From NCBI GenBank assembly GCA_003149065.1, contig QGFZ01000002.1, forward strand, positions 682,001-746,000: a stretch of 64,000 nucleotides of DNA, given 5' to 3'. The notes under the pieces are model-generated. The model saw nothing but the letters and a program-made list of their open reading frames with translations. It was not told the DNA's origin and searched no databases. Below are positions 32,750 to 41,596 of the stretch, one piece after another (the stretch's first letter is position 1; the number at the start of each line of letters is the position of its first letter). A program made the position numbers and the translations under genes. Source of the stretch: Ruminococcaceae bacterium R-25 (GTDB taxonomy: Bacteria > Bacillota > Clostridia > Saccharofermentanales > Saccharofermentanaceae).

Positions 32750-32799
32750 TGGCTCCATAAAGAAAAGCCCCGTAAACAATGCGTTTGCGAGGCATTTAC
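32749..32799 (+). repeat. Third att-like sequence with terminator hairpin
   Basis: ATGGCTCC, then TAAAGAAAA and a hairpin related to 17377-17410 and 29839-29873 (arms GCCCCGTAAAC / GTTTGCGAGGC). It lacks the tRNA anticodon and T-arm portion. It also lies 3' of the BlaR1-like gene and may terminate it. Confidence 0.7.
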
Positions 32800-32824
32800 T
32801 TTTTGCTTTGTAGAATTACAGTCT

Positions 32825-34387
32825 TTAGCCGAGTCCTTCGATCGTGTCGGAATAGTCAATAAAATGCTTTATTGCCCTGATGCTTTCCATGGTAAGGCTG
32901 CCTGAGGTAACGCAGCCGTCTTTTTTCGATGCATATACCACCTCTCCATTACCGACGTAGATTGCAACAATACCGGAGTCATAGACAACTACATCGCTGA
33001 CATGAATAGAATTTATCGGTGTTGAGTCATATGAGCCGTCGAAACCGGCACATATTTCTTCAGCAGTTGCTCCCATGCCCACAGAAAAGTAATACTTATA
33101 GCAATACGCTACAAAACCCACTTCATCAAAACCTTTATCCGGGAAATCGCCGCCGGCTGCATACGGGGTGCCGATGAGATCCTTTACGTATATTGCGAAG
33201 TTTTTGGGACCGTCTACTTCCTGATTCCACAAAGGACCGGTCTCATTTTCTGCGGGTTTATCCACAATATATTCTGTTTCAGTTGCCTTTGTTTCTGTAA
33301 CATCTGCTTGTGTCTCAGTTGTTGCCTTTGTTTCCTGTTCGTTCAGGTTATCGGGACTTACACCGTTTGTTTTCGGGTTTAAAGAACATCCCGCACCGAT
33401 AACGAGCAGAACTGCGGTAATAATAACTGCTGTGGCAGTCTTACCCTGTTTAAAACTGATTATATTTTTCACTCTGTTTGTAACCTCCGTTTTGCTGAAA
33501 TTGACTTTGCTGAATCCCAACGGTGTTACCAGATATCTTTTGGCGTTGCTCTTCTTTGCGAATGAAACGATCGACATTGTATAGGACTGCTTCAGATCAG
33601 CATCCATTTTTGACACGACGCTCTCATCGCAGCTCATCTCGATATCCTGTTCGAAAAGTTTGTAAGCAAGCCATACTAACGGATTGAACCAGTGAACGGC
33701 AACAGCGAACATGCCGATGATCTTGATAAGCCAGTCACCGTGTCTTATATGGGTCCTCTCGTGAAGCAGAACATATTCTTTCTCGTTTTTATCGAGAACG
33801 TCAGGTAAATATATCCTGGGTACCAAAAGACCGAAAACAAACGGTGCACTGATCTTGTCAGATACATAAACATTGCCGCCTATTTTTCTCGCGCTGCTTA
33901 GTTTTCTCTTAAGTAAGATGAATTGGACAGAACAAAAAAACGTAATGCCCAAAGCAACAATAAGCCATACTGTTGAGAGTATGATCTTGATATCAGGTAA
34001 CGGATCTGCACTTACAAGGTTTTTGGCAAGAGGCTCATTCCCCATATTAACGGCCGGTTCAGCAAGACTGATATCCTGCCTCTCTTTATTTGCAGCATAA
34101 TCTGCTGTTACAGTTCCTGTATCAGCAAAAGTGTCAGGTGTGGCTGCATCCTGAACCTGTGAAGTAGCAGTTAAGGTTTGTGTCTTCAAAGGAATCAGGT
34201 TAAAGAAACTGAGTGACGATTCAAAGCTGACGGGTACAAGCAACCTGAAGGCCACAACAGCCCAAAGGATCATGACAAACCTCTTGGATCTTTTCTTAAG
34301 AAGGAATCTGGCAAGCACGGTAATAAGGATTACGATGCTTCCCGTAACAGACATCTCAAGAACTTTAAGGAATAATCCGTCCATCAC
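32825..34387 (-). CDS. BlaR1/MecR1-family M56 peptidase with a degenerate NlpC/P60-like sensor domain
   Basis: 520 aa. Four membrane segments with the M56 zinc-protease site VLLHERTHIRHGDW (HExxH, about residues 208-221) between them, as in BlaR1/MecR1, which cleave the BlaI-type repressor on signal. After the last membrane segment (about 320-338) and a Thr/Glu-rich linker the C-terminus is not a penicillin-binding domain. It looks like NlpC/P60 (IGTPYAAGGDFPDKGFDEVGFVAYCY ... HVSDVVVYDSGIVAIYVGNGEVVYAS). The catalytic Cys position of the usual FDCSGFV is Glu and the His position is not His. Likely a binding-only wall-fragment sensor. Overlaps blaI by 4 nt. Confidence 0.85.
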   Translation of the reverse strand: MMDGLFLKVLEMSVTGSIVILITVLARFLLKKRSKRFVMILWAVVAFRLLVPVSFESSLSFFNLIPLKTQTLTATSQVQDAATPDTFADTGTVTADYAANKERQDISLAEPAVNMGNEPLAKNLVSADPLPDIKIILSTVWLIVALGITFFCSVQFILLKRKLSSARKIGGNVYVSDKISAPFVFGLLVPRIYLPDVLDKNEKEYVLLHERTHIRHGDWLIKIIGMFAVAVHWFNPLVWLAYKLFEQDIEMSCDESVVSKMDADLKQSYTMSIVSFAKKSNAKRYLVTPLGFSKVNFSKTEVTNRVKNIISFKQGKTATAVIITAVLLVIGAGCSLNPKTNGVSPDNLNEQETKATTETQADVTETKATETEYIVDKPAENETGPLWNQEVDGPKNFAIYVKDLIGTPYAAGGDFPDKGFDEVGFVAYCYKYYFSVGMGATAEEICAGFDGSYDSTPINSIHVSDVVVYDSGIVAIYVGNGEVVYASKKDGCVTSGSLTMESIRAIKHFIDYSDTIEGLG

Positions 34388-34755
34388 TTTCCACCTTCCA
34401 TATTTTCCTTAATGAGTTTCATCAGCTCATCGGCTTCCTCATCGCTCAACGTTTTCTTATTGCCGAAAAAAGCTGCCACAAACTTTGGCAGGGAACCGGA
34501 GAAACTGTCTTCAATGATCTGATTGCTCTCCGATATCAGTACTTTTTCCTTGGGAATAAGAACTCTCACGATCGTATCCTCATTTGAGACAAAACCTTTT
34601 GCGATCAGCTTGCGAAGAACAGTATATGTAGTTGACTTATTCCAATTGATACTGTCACCTGCGATCTTCACCAGCTTGCCTGACTCAATAGGTGCTTCCT
34701 GCCAGATGATCTCCATCAACTTTTTTTCAGCTTCAAATAATACTAATTCTTCCAT
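34384..34755 (-). CDS. blaI: BlaI/MecI-family repressor
   Basis: 123 aa. Winged helix with LMEIIWQEAPIESGKLVKIA, NKSTTYTVLRKLIAKGFV (recognition helix) and a C-terminal dimerisation/cleavage region. GAGG precedes ATG 34755. It overlaps the BlaR1-like gene by 4 nt, the usual blaI-blaR1 arrangement. Two dyads upstream (34777-34820) are probable operators, so autorepression is expected. No beta-lactamase gene is adjacent, so the regulon beyond the pair is unknown. Confidence 0.92.
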   Translation of the reverse strand: MEELVLFEAEKKLMEIIWQEAPIESGKLVKIAGDSINWNKSTTYTVLRKLIAKGFVSNEDTIVRVLIPKEKVLISESNQIIEDSFSGSLPKFVAAFFGNKKTLSDEEADELMKLIKENMEGGK

Positions 34756-34776
34756 GTTGCTAACCTCAACGTTGAT

Positions 34777-34820
34777 TGGTTTAATGTGTTAAACCACAGT
34801 TAGTTTAATTCGATAAACCA
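34777..34820 (-). promoter_or_regulatory. BlaI-type operators
   Basis: Perfect dyad TGGTTTAA-TGTG-TTAAACCA (34777-34796), and a second imperfect one around GTTTA...TAAAC (34803-34818), centred about 24 bp apart. Both lie upstream of blaI. Confidence 0.75.
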
Positions 34821-34877
34821 GAAGAGTCAAGGGCAAAAATGTGGCGAAATCTGAGTGCTGCTGCTGATTATCATTCA

Positions 34878-34886
34878 TGGTAAAAT
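34878..34886 (+). promoter_or_regulatory. Extended -10 promoter for the LURP-one-like gene
   Basis: TGGTAAAAT, 41 bp before ATG 34928. Confidence 0.45.
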
Positions 34887-34927
34887 CAAAAAGTGAACCC
34901 AAGATATAAGAGGGGAGTGCATCTCAA

Positions 34928-35842
34928 ATGGCATTTTTTGATATGACCAAGCCGAACGGAACCGGATTTGCCAGGATTCCGAACAAGCAGAATTTTACTA
35001 ACGAGGACCTTTTAAAAAAGCTTTCCGCGGTTAAGGTTACTTTTGGAACACCTGTCATGGGTAGCATCGGAGACTTTGAAGCGGTCTTATATGTTCATGT
35101 CTCAATGAAGTACGATCTTTTCGTGCGTGTGGACGGCAAGAACATCATTGCAGGCAAGATCGGTACGGAAGGCGTAAGTAGTGTGCATTCTGCTGCGGAT
35201 TTTACGGTTGGTACTTATATGGGTTATAAGGACGAAAACCAGTCAGATGCCGACCATGCTGTCGATGAACTTGCAGAAGTTCTGGTAAGCCTCGAAAACG
35301 GGGAAGATATAACAGAGAGCAGGGTATCAGCTTCTCTTAAGACCTCTACCGGCCGTGCACTCGAATTCTATATGAAGCAGAAGGCTGTTTCACTAAAGCC
35401 CAAGTTCGATATGTTCGATGAGAACGGGAACGTTGTATATCATGTTGAAGGCGATATCACGAGACATAATTTTTCGATCCTTAAGGACGGTAAGGAAGCG
35501 GTTAAACTTAAGAAAAAGCCTGTCATCGTTCCTCCTGAATATGTTATTAATGATGGAGGAAAGGATATCGGAAAGATAAAAACGAAGATCAAGCTCACAA
35601 GTCCTGAACTCAAAGGCACTCTTAACGGACAGGATTTCCATATTGCAGGAAATCTTATGGGATCTGATTTTGATATCAGGGTCGGATCTCTTACCATCGG
35701 CCGTATCGACACTTCGAGCCAAGTCGTAAATGATGAGTACAGGGTCATGGTTTTCGATGAAAGTTATAAAGATATAATGGCCGCGGTAACCGTTATCTGT
35801 GACAACGTGGTCGATACCGAAAGAAAATGGCAGTCAGATTAA
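34928..35842 (+). CDS. LURP-one-related (tubby-like) protein
   Basis: 304 aa. The C-terminal half shows the LOR/YxjI pattern of repeated beta hairpins: FDMFDENGNVVYHVEGD, ITRHNFSILKDGKEAVKL, then further strands to the end. Family members form a 12-stranded barrel around a central helix and have no settled biochemical role. The N-terminal 150 residues are a separate unrecognised region. Monocistronic, with terminator at 35870. Confidence 0.75.
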   Translation: MAFFDMTKPNGTGFARIPNKQNFTNEDLLKKLSAVKVTFGTPVMGSIGDFEAVLYVHVSMKYDLFVRVDGKNIIAGKIGTEGVSSVHSAADFTVGTYMGYKDENQSDADHAVDELAEVLVSLENGEDITESRVSASLKTSTGRALEFYMKQKAVSLKPKFDMFDENGNVVYHVEGDITRHNFSILKDGKEAVKLKKKPVIVPPEYVINDGGKDIGKIKTKIKLTSPELKGTLNGQDFHIAGNLMGSDFDIRVGSLTIGRIDTSSQVVNDEYRVMVFDESYKDIMAAVTVICDNVVDTERKWQSD

Positions 35843-35869
35843 AAGACAGACTAAATAAGAATTAAAAAA

Positions 35870-35902
35870 GGGCGCCCCAATTTTGATTGAGGCGCCCTTA
35901 TT
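35870..35902. terminator. Bidirectional terminator
   Basis: GGGCGCC (35870-35876) / GGCGCCC (35891-35897), with an inner CAA/TTG extension, flanked by A-run left and T-rich right. Separates convergent genes. Confidence 0.85.
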
Positions 35903-35921
35903 ATTTTATTGTTTTACCGAT

Positions 35922-36329
35922 TTAAGGATTAGGCATCTGATCAGCTGTTGAAGGCTCGATTACAACTGTGTTTGTGATGAGGCCCATCTTAAGGCGTGCC
36001 TTGAGATAAGCGAATCTGTTCTCGGGTGTGATGTCAAACTCAGCATCCTTGCACTTTCTGTTCATGCCGTGTGTCATATGGAGCTTATAGTGACCATATG
36101 TAACAGGGATTCTGATGGACTCAGCGTTTGCGAGGTGGCCCAAGGGGATTTCGTTCAAATAGATACTCATACCTACTGCTACTCCCAAAGGGGAACCCAT
36201 ACGGTAGATCTGAATGACGCCGTCCTCAGGAAGAACGATGTTTGTGTTGCACTTTCTGCAAGGACCGTTAGCCGGAATATCCTGGACTTCGCCGCATGAA
36301 GGGCACTTGATTCTGAGTAACTGTGACAT
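35922..36329 (-). CDS. Zinc-ribbon protein with PEGA-like beta domain
   Basis: 135 aa. The N-terminal zinc ribbon is KCPSCGEVQDIPANGPCRKCNT. The remainder (SIYLNEIPLGHLANAESIRIPVTYGHYKLHMTH) resembles small beta-sandwich PEGA-like domains. No membrane segment. Convergent with the LURP-one-like gene and divergent from the response regulator at 36484. Function unknown; one of four zinc-ribbon proteins in the window. Confidence 0.7.
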   Translation of the reverse strand: MSQLLRIKCPSCGEVQDIPANGPCRKCNTNIVLPEDGVIQIYRMGSPLGVAVGMSIYLNEIPLGHLANAESIRIPVTYGHYKLHMTHGMNRKCKDAEFDITPENRFAYLKARLKMGLITNTVVIEPSTADQMPNP

Positions 36330-36483
36330 AATGACTCCTTTTCCGATTAAATTATTAAGCCTTGGTGAAGACCGGATTTATTTTACCATTAAATATCAAA
36401 ACTTAATGAAATCTTAAGAACTTTATTTATGTTATCTTAATCAGGGGAAATGTAGAATAGCAGTGACATGAGGAGGGGAAATA

Positions 36484-37179
36484 ATGGCTAATATACTCAT
36501 TTGTGACGACGAGAAGGATATCGTTAACGCGCTTAAGATCTATCTTAACGATCCTGATTATGTTTTGTATGAGGCCCATAACGGAAAAGAAGCAGTTGAT
36601 GTGGTAAGGGATAATGAGATCCATTTGGTACTTATGGACATTATGATGCCCGTTATGGATGGAATAGAAGCAATGTCGCAAATAAGGGGATTTTCGAATG
36701 TCCCGATAATACTTCTTACTGCAAAAAGTGAAGATGCAGATAAGGTGTTGGGACTTAATGTCGGAGCAGATGATTATATAACAAAGCCATTTAGCCCTCT
36801 CGAAGTATGTGCGAGGGTCAAGTCGCAACTCCGCAGATTCTTAAGCCTCGGCGCCGGGGCAAAGAAATCTTCAGTTGTGCTTACCATTGGCGGACTTGAA
36901 CTTGACTATGATGCAAGGACAGTCACTTTGGACGGCGAGAATATCTCTCTGACCAAAAAGGAGTTCGATATCTTAAAGCTCCTGATGGAGAATCCGAACA
37001 GGGTATTCTCGCCTAAAGAAATCTACAGGGAGGTTTGGCACGAAGATCCGATGGGTGCTGACAATACTGTAGCTGTTCATATAAGACATTTAAGGGAAAA
37101 GACGGAGATAGATCCTGCTGATCCGAGATATATAAAAGTTGTTTTCGGACAGGGATATAAGATCCAAAAGGGAAAATAA
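36484..37179 (+). CDS. OmpR-family response regulator
   Basis: 231 aa. Receiver domain with DDEKD acidic patch, phospho-acceptor Asp in LVLMDIMMPVMDG, LLTAKSED and KPFSPLEV. The C-terminal winged helix has SLTKKEFDILKLLMENPNRVFS and DNTVAVHIRHLREKTE. VanR-like. GAGGGG precedes ATG 36484. First gene of a probable three-gene operon with a kinase (1-bp gap) and a lipoprotein. Direct repeats of CTTAA near 36400 upstream may be its own binding sites. Confidence 0.93.
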   Translation: MANILICDDEKDIVNALKIYLNDPDYVLYEAHNGKEAVDVVRDNEIHLVLMDIMMPVMDGIEAMSQIRGFSNVPIILLTAKSEDADKVLGLNVGADDYITKPFSPLEVCARVKSQLRRFLSLGAGAKKSSVVLTIGGLELDYDARTVTLDGENISLTKKEFDILKLLMENPNRVFSPKEIYREVWHEDPMGADNTVAVHIRHLREKTEIDPADPRYIKVVFGQGYKIQKGK

Positions 37180-37180
37180 T

Positions 37181-39094
37181 ATGAGGAATTTTTTCAGGAC
37201 ATATGTGGGCAAGGGATTGCTCTATGCAACGGTCATATTGTCGACCATAACGCTTGCGCTGTCTGTTCTTGGCGCAACATATATGATCTGCTATGACTAT
37301 TATATGAAGACCGAAGCGGATATCCTGAACGAGAATATGGATTCCATGACGATCCGTTCGGCTCGAGATGCATTTGAAAGCAATCTTAATTACAGGACCG
37401 GAAAGTTTGATAATTTTACTGTATCTGACTATGGCAGCTTCTCTTTCAAGATCCTCGACAGCCACAGAAATGTTCTGGCCAAATCGACAACAAAGCTTGA
37501 TTCATATCCTTACAGAGTATATGTGTGTGTATTGCCGCCCACGCAGTCCGGCAGTGATTATTATGAAGTTTCAGGCGTTTCCGGTGATTTTGCCGTTTAC
37601 GAGGAGCTCCATCAGAATAATTACTACACTGAGTATTATATTGTTGAAGGCGGAATTAATCCCAACAGCAATATCGTAGACATATACAAGATCTATTCTA
37701 CTGTACATCATCTTCTCTATTCGCTTAAGATCGGCATCTATCTGATAGCAGTACTGTCATTGGTATTGATGATCGTCAGCTTTGTGGCACTCATGAGCGT
37801 AGCTGGAAGAAGACCGAAGAAAGAAGAGATCGTTCCGTGGTATTTCCATAAGATGCCATTTGATATTCTTCTGGCTATCTACATATTCGGTTCATTGGCG
37901 TTAGCTGCCTTAGGCGGTACTATTGAGGATGAGGTCGGCATCGGATGCATTGCTGTCTGCAGTCTGTTTTTCCCGTTGTTCTGTATGAGCTTTGCCGTAA
38001 GGATCAAGACAAAGACACTTATAAAGAATACTTTGATCTATAAGATCCTTATGCTTCTGTGGAAGGGTATTAAAGCAATCGGAAGATTCTTATTGACCAT
38101 CATAAAGAACATGAAACTCTTATGGAAAGTCATATTGGTGTTTATTGGCCTGATGTTCTGCTGGACACTCGTTATAGCAGTGCACAGCTGGAGACTGGAT
38201 GCAGTTCTCTTGTTCCTGGCACCGTTTACAGTTCTTCCTGCATTGATCCTTATAACACTTCAGATAAACAGGATCAAGAAGGGCGCGCAGGAACTTGCAG
38301 AAGGACATTTCGATCATGTTGTTGATACAAAGGGGATGCTGCCTGAGATAAAGAAGCACGCTGTAAATCTCAACAGCATGGCTGCTGCCCAGAAGATCGC
38401 TTTGGAAGAAAAACTTAAGAGCGAGAGGATGAAGACTGAGCTCATCACTAACGTTTCTCACGATATAAAGACGCCTCTTACTTCGATCATCAACTATGCT
38501 GATCTGATCTCGAAAGAAGAAAAGAACAGCGAGAAGACAAAGGAATATTCTGAGGTTCTCGTAAGGCAGTCCAAGAGACTTAAGACTCTTCTTGAAGATC
38601 TCGTTGAAGCATCGAAGGCATCTACAGGAAATCTCGAAGTAGATCTTCAGCCTTGTGATGCACAGGTATTCATTTCGCAGTGCGCAGGAGAATATGAGGA
38701 AAAGTTCGGAGAATATAATCTGGCTCTCATAACATCAGTTCCTGAAGAACCTGTCAGGATCATGGCAGACGGCAGAAGAATGCAGCGTATATTCGATAAT
38801 CTTCTGAATAATATCTGCAAGTATTCACTGCCCGGAACCAGAGTATATGTAGACCTTAAAGATATTGGAAATGAAGCGGTATTCACATTCAAGAATACGT
38901 CAAAAGAACAGCTTAACATGACTGAAGAAGAACTCATGGAAAGATTTACCAGAGGCGATTCTTCAAGGAACACCGAAGGCAGTGGCCTGGGCCTTTCTAT
39001 CGCAGGCAATCTTGCTGAACTTCAAAAAGGCAAACTCAGACTGACGACTGACGGAGACCTGTTTAAGGCTACTCTTTCTTTCCCGAAGATCTGA
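37181..39094 (+). CDS. Sensor histidine kinase
   Basis: 637 aa from ATG 37181, 1 bp after the regulator stop. First membrane segment about residues 12-36, extracytoplasmic sensor region to about 185, then a cluster of membrane segments (about 190-210, 228-248, 255-275, 312-335, 342-360). HAMP-like linker, HisKA with NVSHDIKTPLTSIINYADL, then HATPase_c with N-box LLNNICKYS and G2 GSGLGLSIAGNL. The G1 box is degenerate (FKNTSKEQ), common in this VanS/Clostridia subgroup. Signal unknown; the downstream binding lipoprotein is a candidate input. Confidence 0.92.
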   Translation: MRNFFRTYVGKGLLYATVILSTITLALSVLGATYMICYDYYMKTEADILNENMDSMTIRSARDAFESNLNYRTGKFDNFTVSDYGSFSFKILDSHRNVLAKSTTKLDSYPYRVYVCVLPPTQSGSDYYEVSGVSGDFAVYEELHQNNYYTEYYIVEGGINPNSNIVDIYKIYSTVHHLLYSLKIGIYLIAVLSLVLMIVSFVALMSVAGRRPKKEEIVPWYFHKMPFDILLAIYIFGSLALAALGGTIEDEVGIGCIAVCSLFFPLFCMSFAVRIKTKTLIKNTLIYKILMLLWKGIKAIGRFLLTIIKNMKLLWKVILVFIGLMFCWTLVIAVHSWRLDAVLLFLAPFTVLPALILITLQINRIKKGAQELAEGHFDHVVDTKGMLPEIKKHAVNLNSMAAAQKIALEEKLKSERMKTELITNVSHDIKTPLTSIINYADLISKEEKNSEKTKEYSEVLVRQSKRLKTLLEDLVEASKASTGNLEVDLQPCDAQVFISQCAGEYEEKFGEYNLALITSVPEEPVRIMADGRRMQRIFDNLLNNICKYSLPGTRVYVDLKDIGNEAVFTFKNTSKEQLNMTEEELMERFTRGDSSRNTEGSGLGLSIAGNLAELQKGKLRLTTDGDLFKATLSFPKI

Positions 39095-39119
39095 TAAGGA
39101 TAGTTGTTTAGATGTTTAA

Positions 39120-39148
39120 CAGGGCCGCTCTAGCAGGAGAGGCCTTGC
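39120..39148 (+). terminator. Weak hairpin between kinase and lipoprotein genes
   Basis: AGGGCC-g-CTCT pairs with AGAGGCCTT with one bulge. There is no long T-run, so it may attenuate rather than stop transcription. Confidence 0.4.
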
Positions 39149-39186
39149 TATAAAACACATTTTTGGGGTTAATTGGGGGAATCAAT

Positions 39187-41490
39187 ATGAAGAAGATCAT
39201 GTGCGCTTTAACGGCACTTGTCATGCTGTCCGGGCTTGCATCATGCAACATGAGCAATAGGACTTTATCCAAAGTCAGGACTGTTCAGAAAGACAGCGAG
39301 TGGTGGAATGATACTGTCACTGTTGTAACTCCTGATGATATCAGTGCCGTTGTTAATTTTAAAGATTTTGATATGTCGAGCCGCTGCTATGCGCCTGATG
39401 AAAATTCGATAATATTGGGTTTTGTGGTCTATTCAAACAATAATGATAAGATCATTCCCCTAAACCTTTTAATGCATTATTCCTATGACGGCGCCTTGTT
39501 AGGACAGATAAAACTTGAAGAATATTTCGGAAGTGATGCTCAGATCTATTCCCCGGAAGTTATATATAAATCAGGCGAAAAGTACTTTGCAGTAATCAGT
39601 CAGTATCTTGAAAAAGAATCTAAAACGGTAAGGCAGGGATATGAACTTGATTTTGAGAAAGGGACGCTTAAGAACCCGTTCTCTCTTGATGTTCCCGATG
39701 ACAGTGCAAAGTTTTCGTCGGTGAACGAGATAGTCAGCTGCGGAGATAAACTCATATACATTGCTCATTCAAGTGATCTGTACGGAAAAGGGACATACAG
39801 GATCTGTGTAAATGATAACGGTAATCTCAGATCTTTTGTTCCGAAGTTTGATCCCGATGTAAGTCTTGATTATATCCACAATCTGATGGATGTTGACGGC
39901 ACTCCGGTGTTTATTGCAGAGGTTTCCGTTAACGGCAGGTCCAGGCAGCTTTACTGTACATTTGATGTCAACACTTTCGAAATGAAAACTGTTGAAACTG
40001 ATCTTGATGTCGATGTTGCCGAATATGTGCCAGGCAAAGGACTTTTCAACTGCGATGACAAAAAGATATATAAGTTAGATCCTGAAAGCGGTAAGAGCAG
40101 CCTGGTTATGGATCTGAAAAACTCTTTTATAACAGGACAGTTTGATTCCGAAGAACGTATAGTTTTTGCATCTGATGACAAAGTGGTTTTCTTTGCCGAA
40201 AAGCAGGCTTCGGCAGGTGGTTTTTCAACATCTTATATTGTCAGCCTTTCAAAAGCTGATGAGAATCCCTGTGCGGGGAAGAAGGTATTAACACTTGCAA
40301 ATCTCGATTGGATGAGTGAACAGGAATGGACTGCGGTAAATGAATTCAACAGAAGTTCAGGCAAATATTTCGTCAAGGTAAGCGAGAAGTATTATGAATC
40401 GGCAATGGAAGTATGGCATAAAGAAAACTGGGTATATGACCGCTCGCTGATAATCTCGTATGAATCAAATGCCGTGGATCTTCTGATGGCTGATATCAGA
40501 GAGGGAACAGGGCCGGATCTGGTTATTTATGGAAAAGACGCCGCTCAGTTAAACAATACTAAATATCTTGTAGATCTTACTGACAGGATCAATTCCGATA
40601 AGAACCTTAACAGCGGCGGATACATGGATTTCGTCCTGCAGCCAAACGGCATTGACGGCAAGCATTACAGATTGGATTACTCCTTTACGGTAGACGGCTT
40701 TATGACAATGGATTCGTTTCTTGATGACGGTGCAGCCGGATTGACTTTTGAACAATACGACAGACTTATAAGAGAACACAATGACGGCAGAAGTGTTCTT
40801 ACTGATAACGATCTGTCTTTGCTGGAATTACTGGTGAAAAGATCTGAATGTATCACATATAGCAATGCCGGAAGATTCTCTATTGATAATGAAAATTTTA
40901 GAAAGATCGCAGACTACATTAAGTCTGTTCCTGATGAAATGGAATACGACAATGTCCTCGGTGAACCCGGCAAGAATACAGAGATACTCCAGAACCTGTT
41001 CGGCGAGTGGTTTATGAGAGATTATGGCAGGAACTATAAGCAATACAAGATCATCGGAATCCCTTCTCCTGACGGACACGCTGAGACTATCAACGGCACA
41101 GGAATCGGCATTACCAGCTGCTGCCCTTTGCAGGACGGTGCATGGGAATTCGTCTTGAAAATGATGTCACCCGAGATTCAGATCCTGGATGAGATCGGCA
41201 ATCCGGTACTGAAGAGCACATGCAGAACCGCATTGGAAAACTATGTTATCAACAACAATAAGCGGTTGAGCGGAAGAAGCGACCCGACGGGTTTTGTGAT
41301 GAGTAAAGATATGATCGGCTGGTACATGGATCAGGTTTCAGATGCGATAACGGTGCCTGATACAGATTCGGCAGTTATCGTAATAATGAATGAGGAAATG
41401 CCGGCATATTTTGAAGGACAGAAATCGCTTGATGATGTCATAGGAATAATCGAAAACAGAGTGAATCTCATGCTTAAGGAACGCGAATAA
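39187..41490 (+). CDS. Lipoprotein with N-terminal propeller-like region and solute-binding domain
   Basis: 767 aa from ATG 39187. Lipobox signal MKKIMCALTALVMLSGLASC (Cys20 lipidated). Residues about 30-360 contain repeated beta-strand blocks (SPEVIYKSGEKYFAV, YRICVNDNGNLRSF) suggesting a propeller. Residues about 365-760 look like a family-1 ABC substrate-binding protein (VLTLANLDWMSEQEWTAVNEFN, GPDLVIYGKDAAQ). No permease genes lie nearby. It follows a two-component pair, so it may act as a ligand-binding signal input rather than for uptake. That is inference. Confidence 0.78.
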   Translation: MKKIMCALTALVMLSGLASCNMSNRTLSKVRTVQKDSEWWNDTVTVVTPDDISAVVNFKDFDMSSRCYAPDENSIILGFVVYSNNNDKIIPLNLLMHYSYDGALLGQIKLEEYFGSDAQIYSPEVIYKSGEKYFAVISQYLEKESKTVRQGYELDFEKGTLKNPFSLDVPDDSAKFSSVNEIVSCGDKLIYIAHSSDLYGKGTYRICVNDNGNLRSFVPKFDPDVSLDYIHNLMDVDGTPVFIAEVSVNGRSRQLYCTFDVNTFEMKTVETDLDVDVAEYVPGKGLFNCDDKKIYKLDPESGKSSLVMDLKNSFITGQFDSEERIVFASDDKVVFFAEKQASAGGFSTSYIVSLSKADENPCAGKKVLTLANLDWMSEQEWTAVNEFNRSSGKYFVKVSEKYYESAMEVWHKENWVYDRSLIISYESNAVDLLMADIREGTGPDLVIYGKDAAQLNNTKYLVDLTDRINSDKNLNSGGYMDFVLQPNGIDGKHYRLDYSFTVDGFMTMDSFLDDGAAGLTFEQYDRLIREHNDGRSVLTDNDLSLLELLVKRSECITYSNAGRFSIDNENFRKIADYIKSVPDEMEYDNVLGEPGKNTEILQNLFGEWFMRDYGRNYKQYKIIGIPSPDGHAETINGTGIGITSCCPLQDGAWEFVLKMMSPEIQILDEIGNPVLKSTCRTALENYVINNNKRLSGRSDPTGFVMSKDMIGWYMDQVSDAITVPDTDSAVIVIMNEEMPAYFEGQKSLDDVIGIIENRVNLMLKERE

Positions 41491-41596
41491 AAGATGTAAT
41501 ATTCACCTCTGTTTTGAAACTTCCTTTTAATACTGTTATGTAAAAAATAGTTTATAATACTCTTTGTATATTCCATATATGGAGTGAGGAGTTGCT

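Larger units (their letters stand above)
29826..32799. mobile_element. Possible older tandem insertion beside the IME
   Basis: About 50 bp beginning ATGGCTCCATAAAGAAAA and containing the tRNA terminator hairpin occur at 29826-29875 and again, with small changes, at 32749-32799. The interval carries a 3' gene fragment shared with the IME cargo and three genes but no integrase. It looks like a remnant of an earlier insertion at the same tRNA. Confidence 0.5.
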
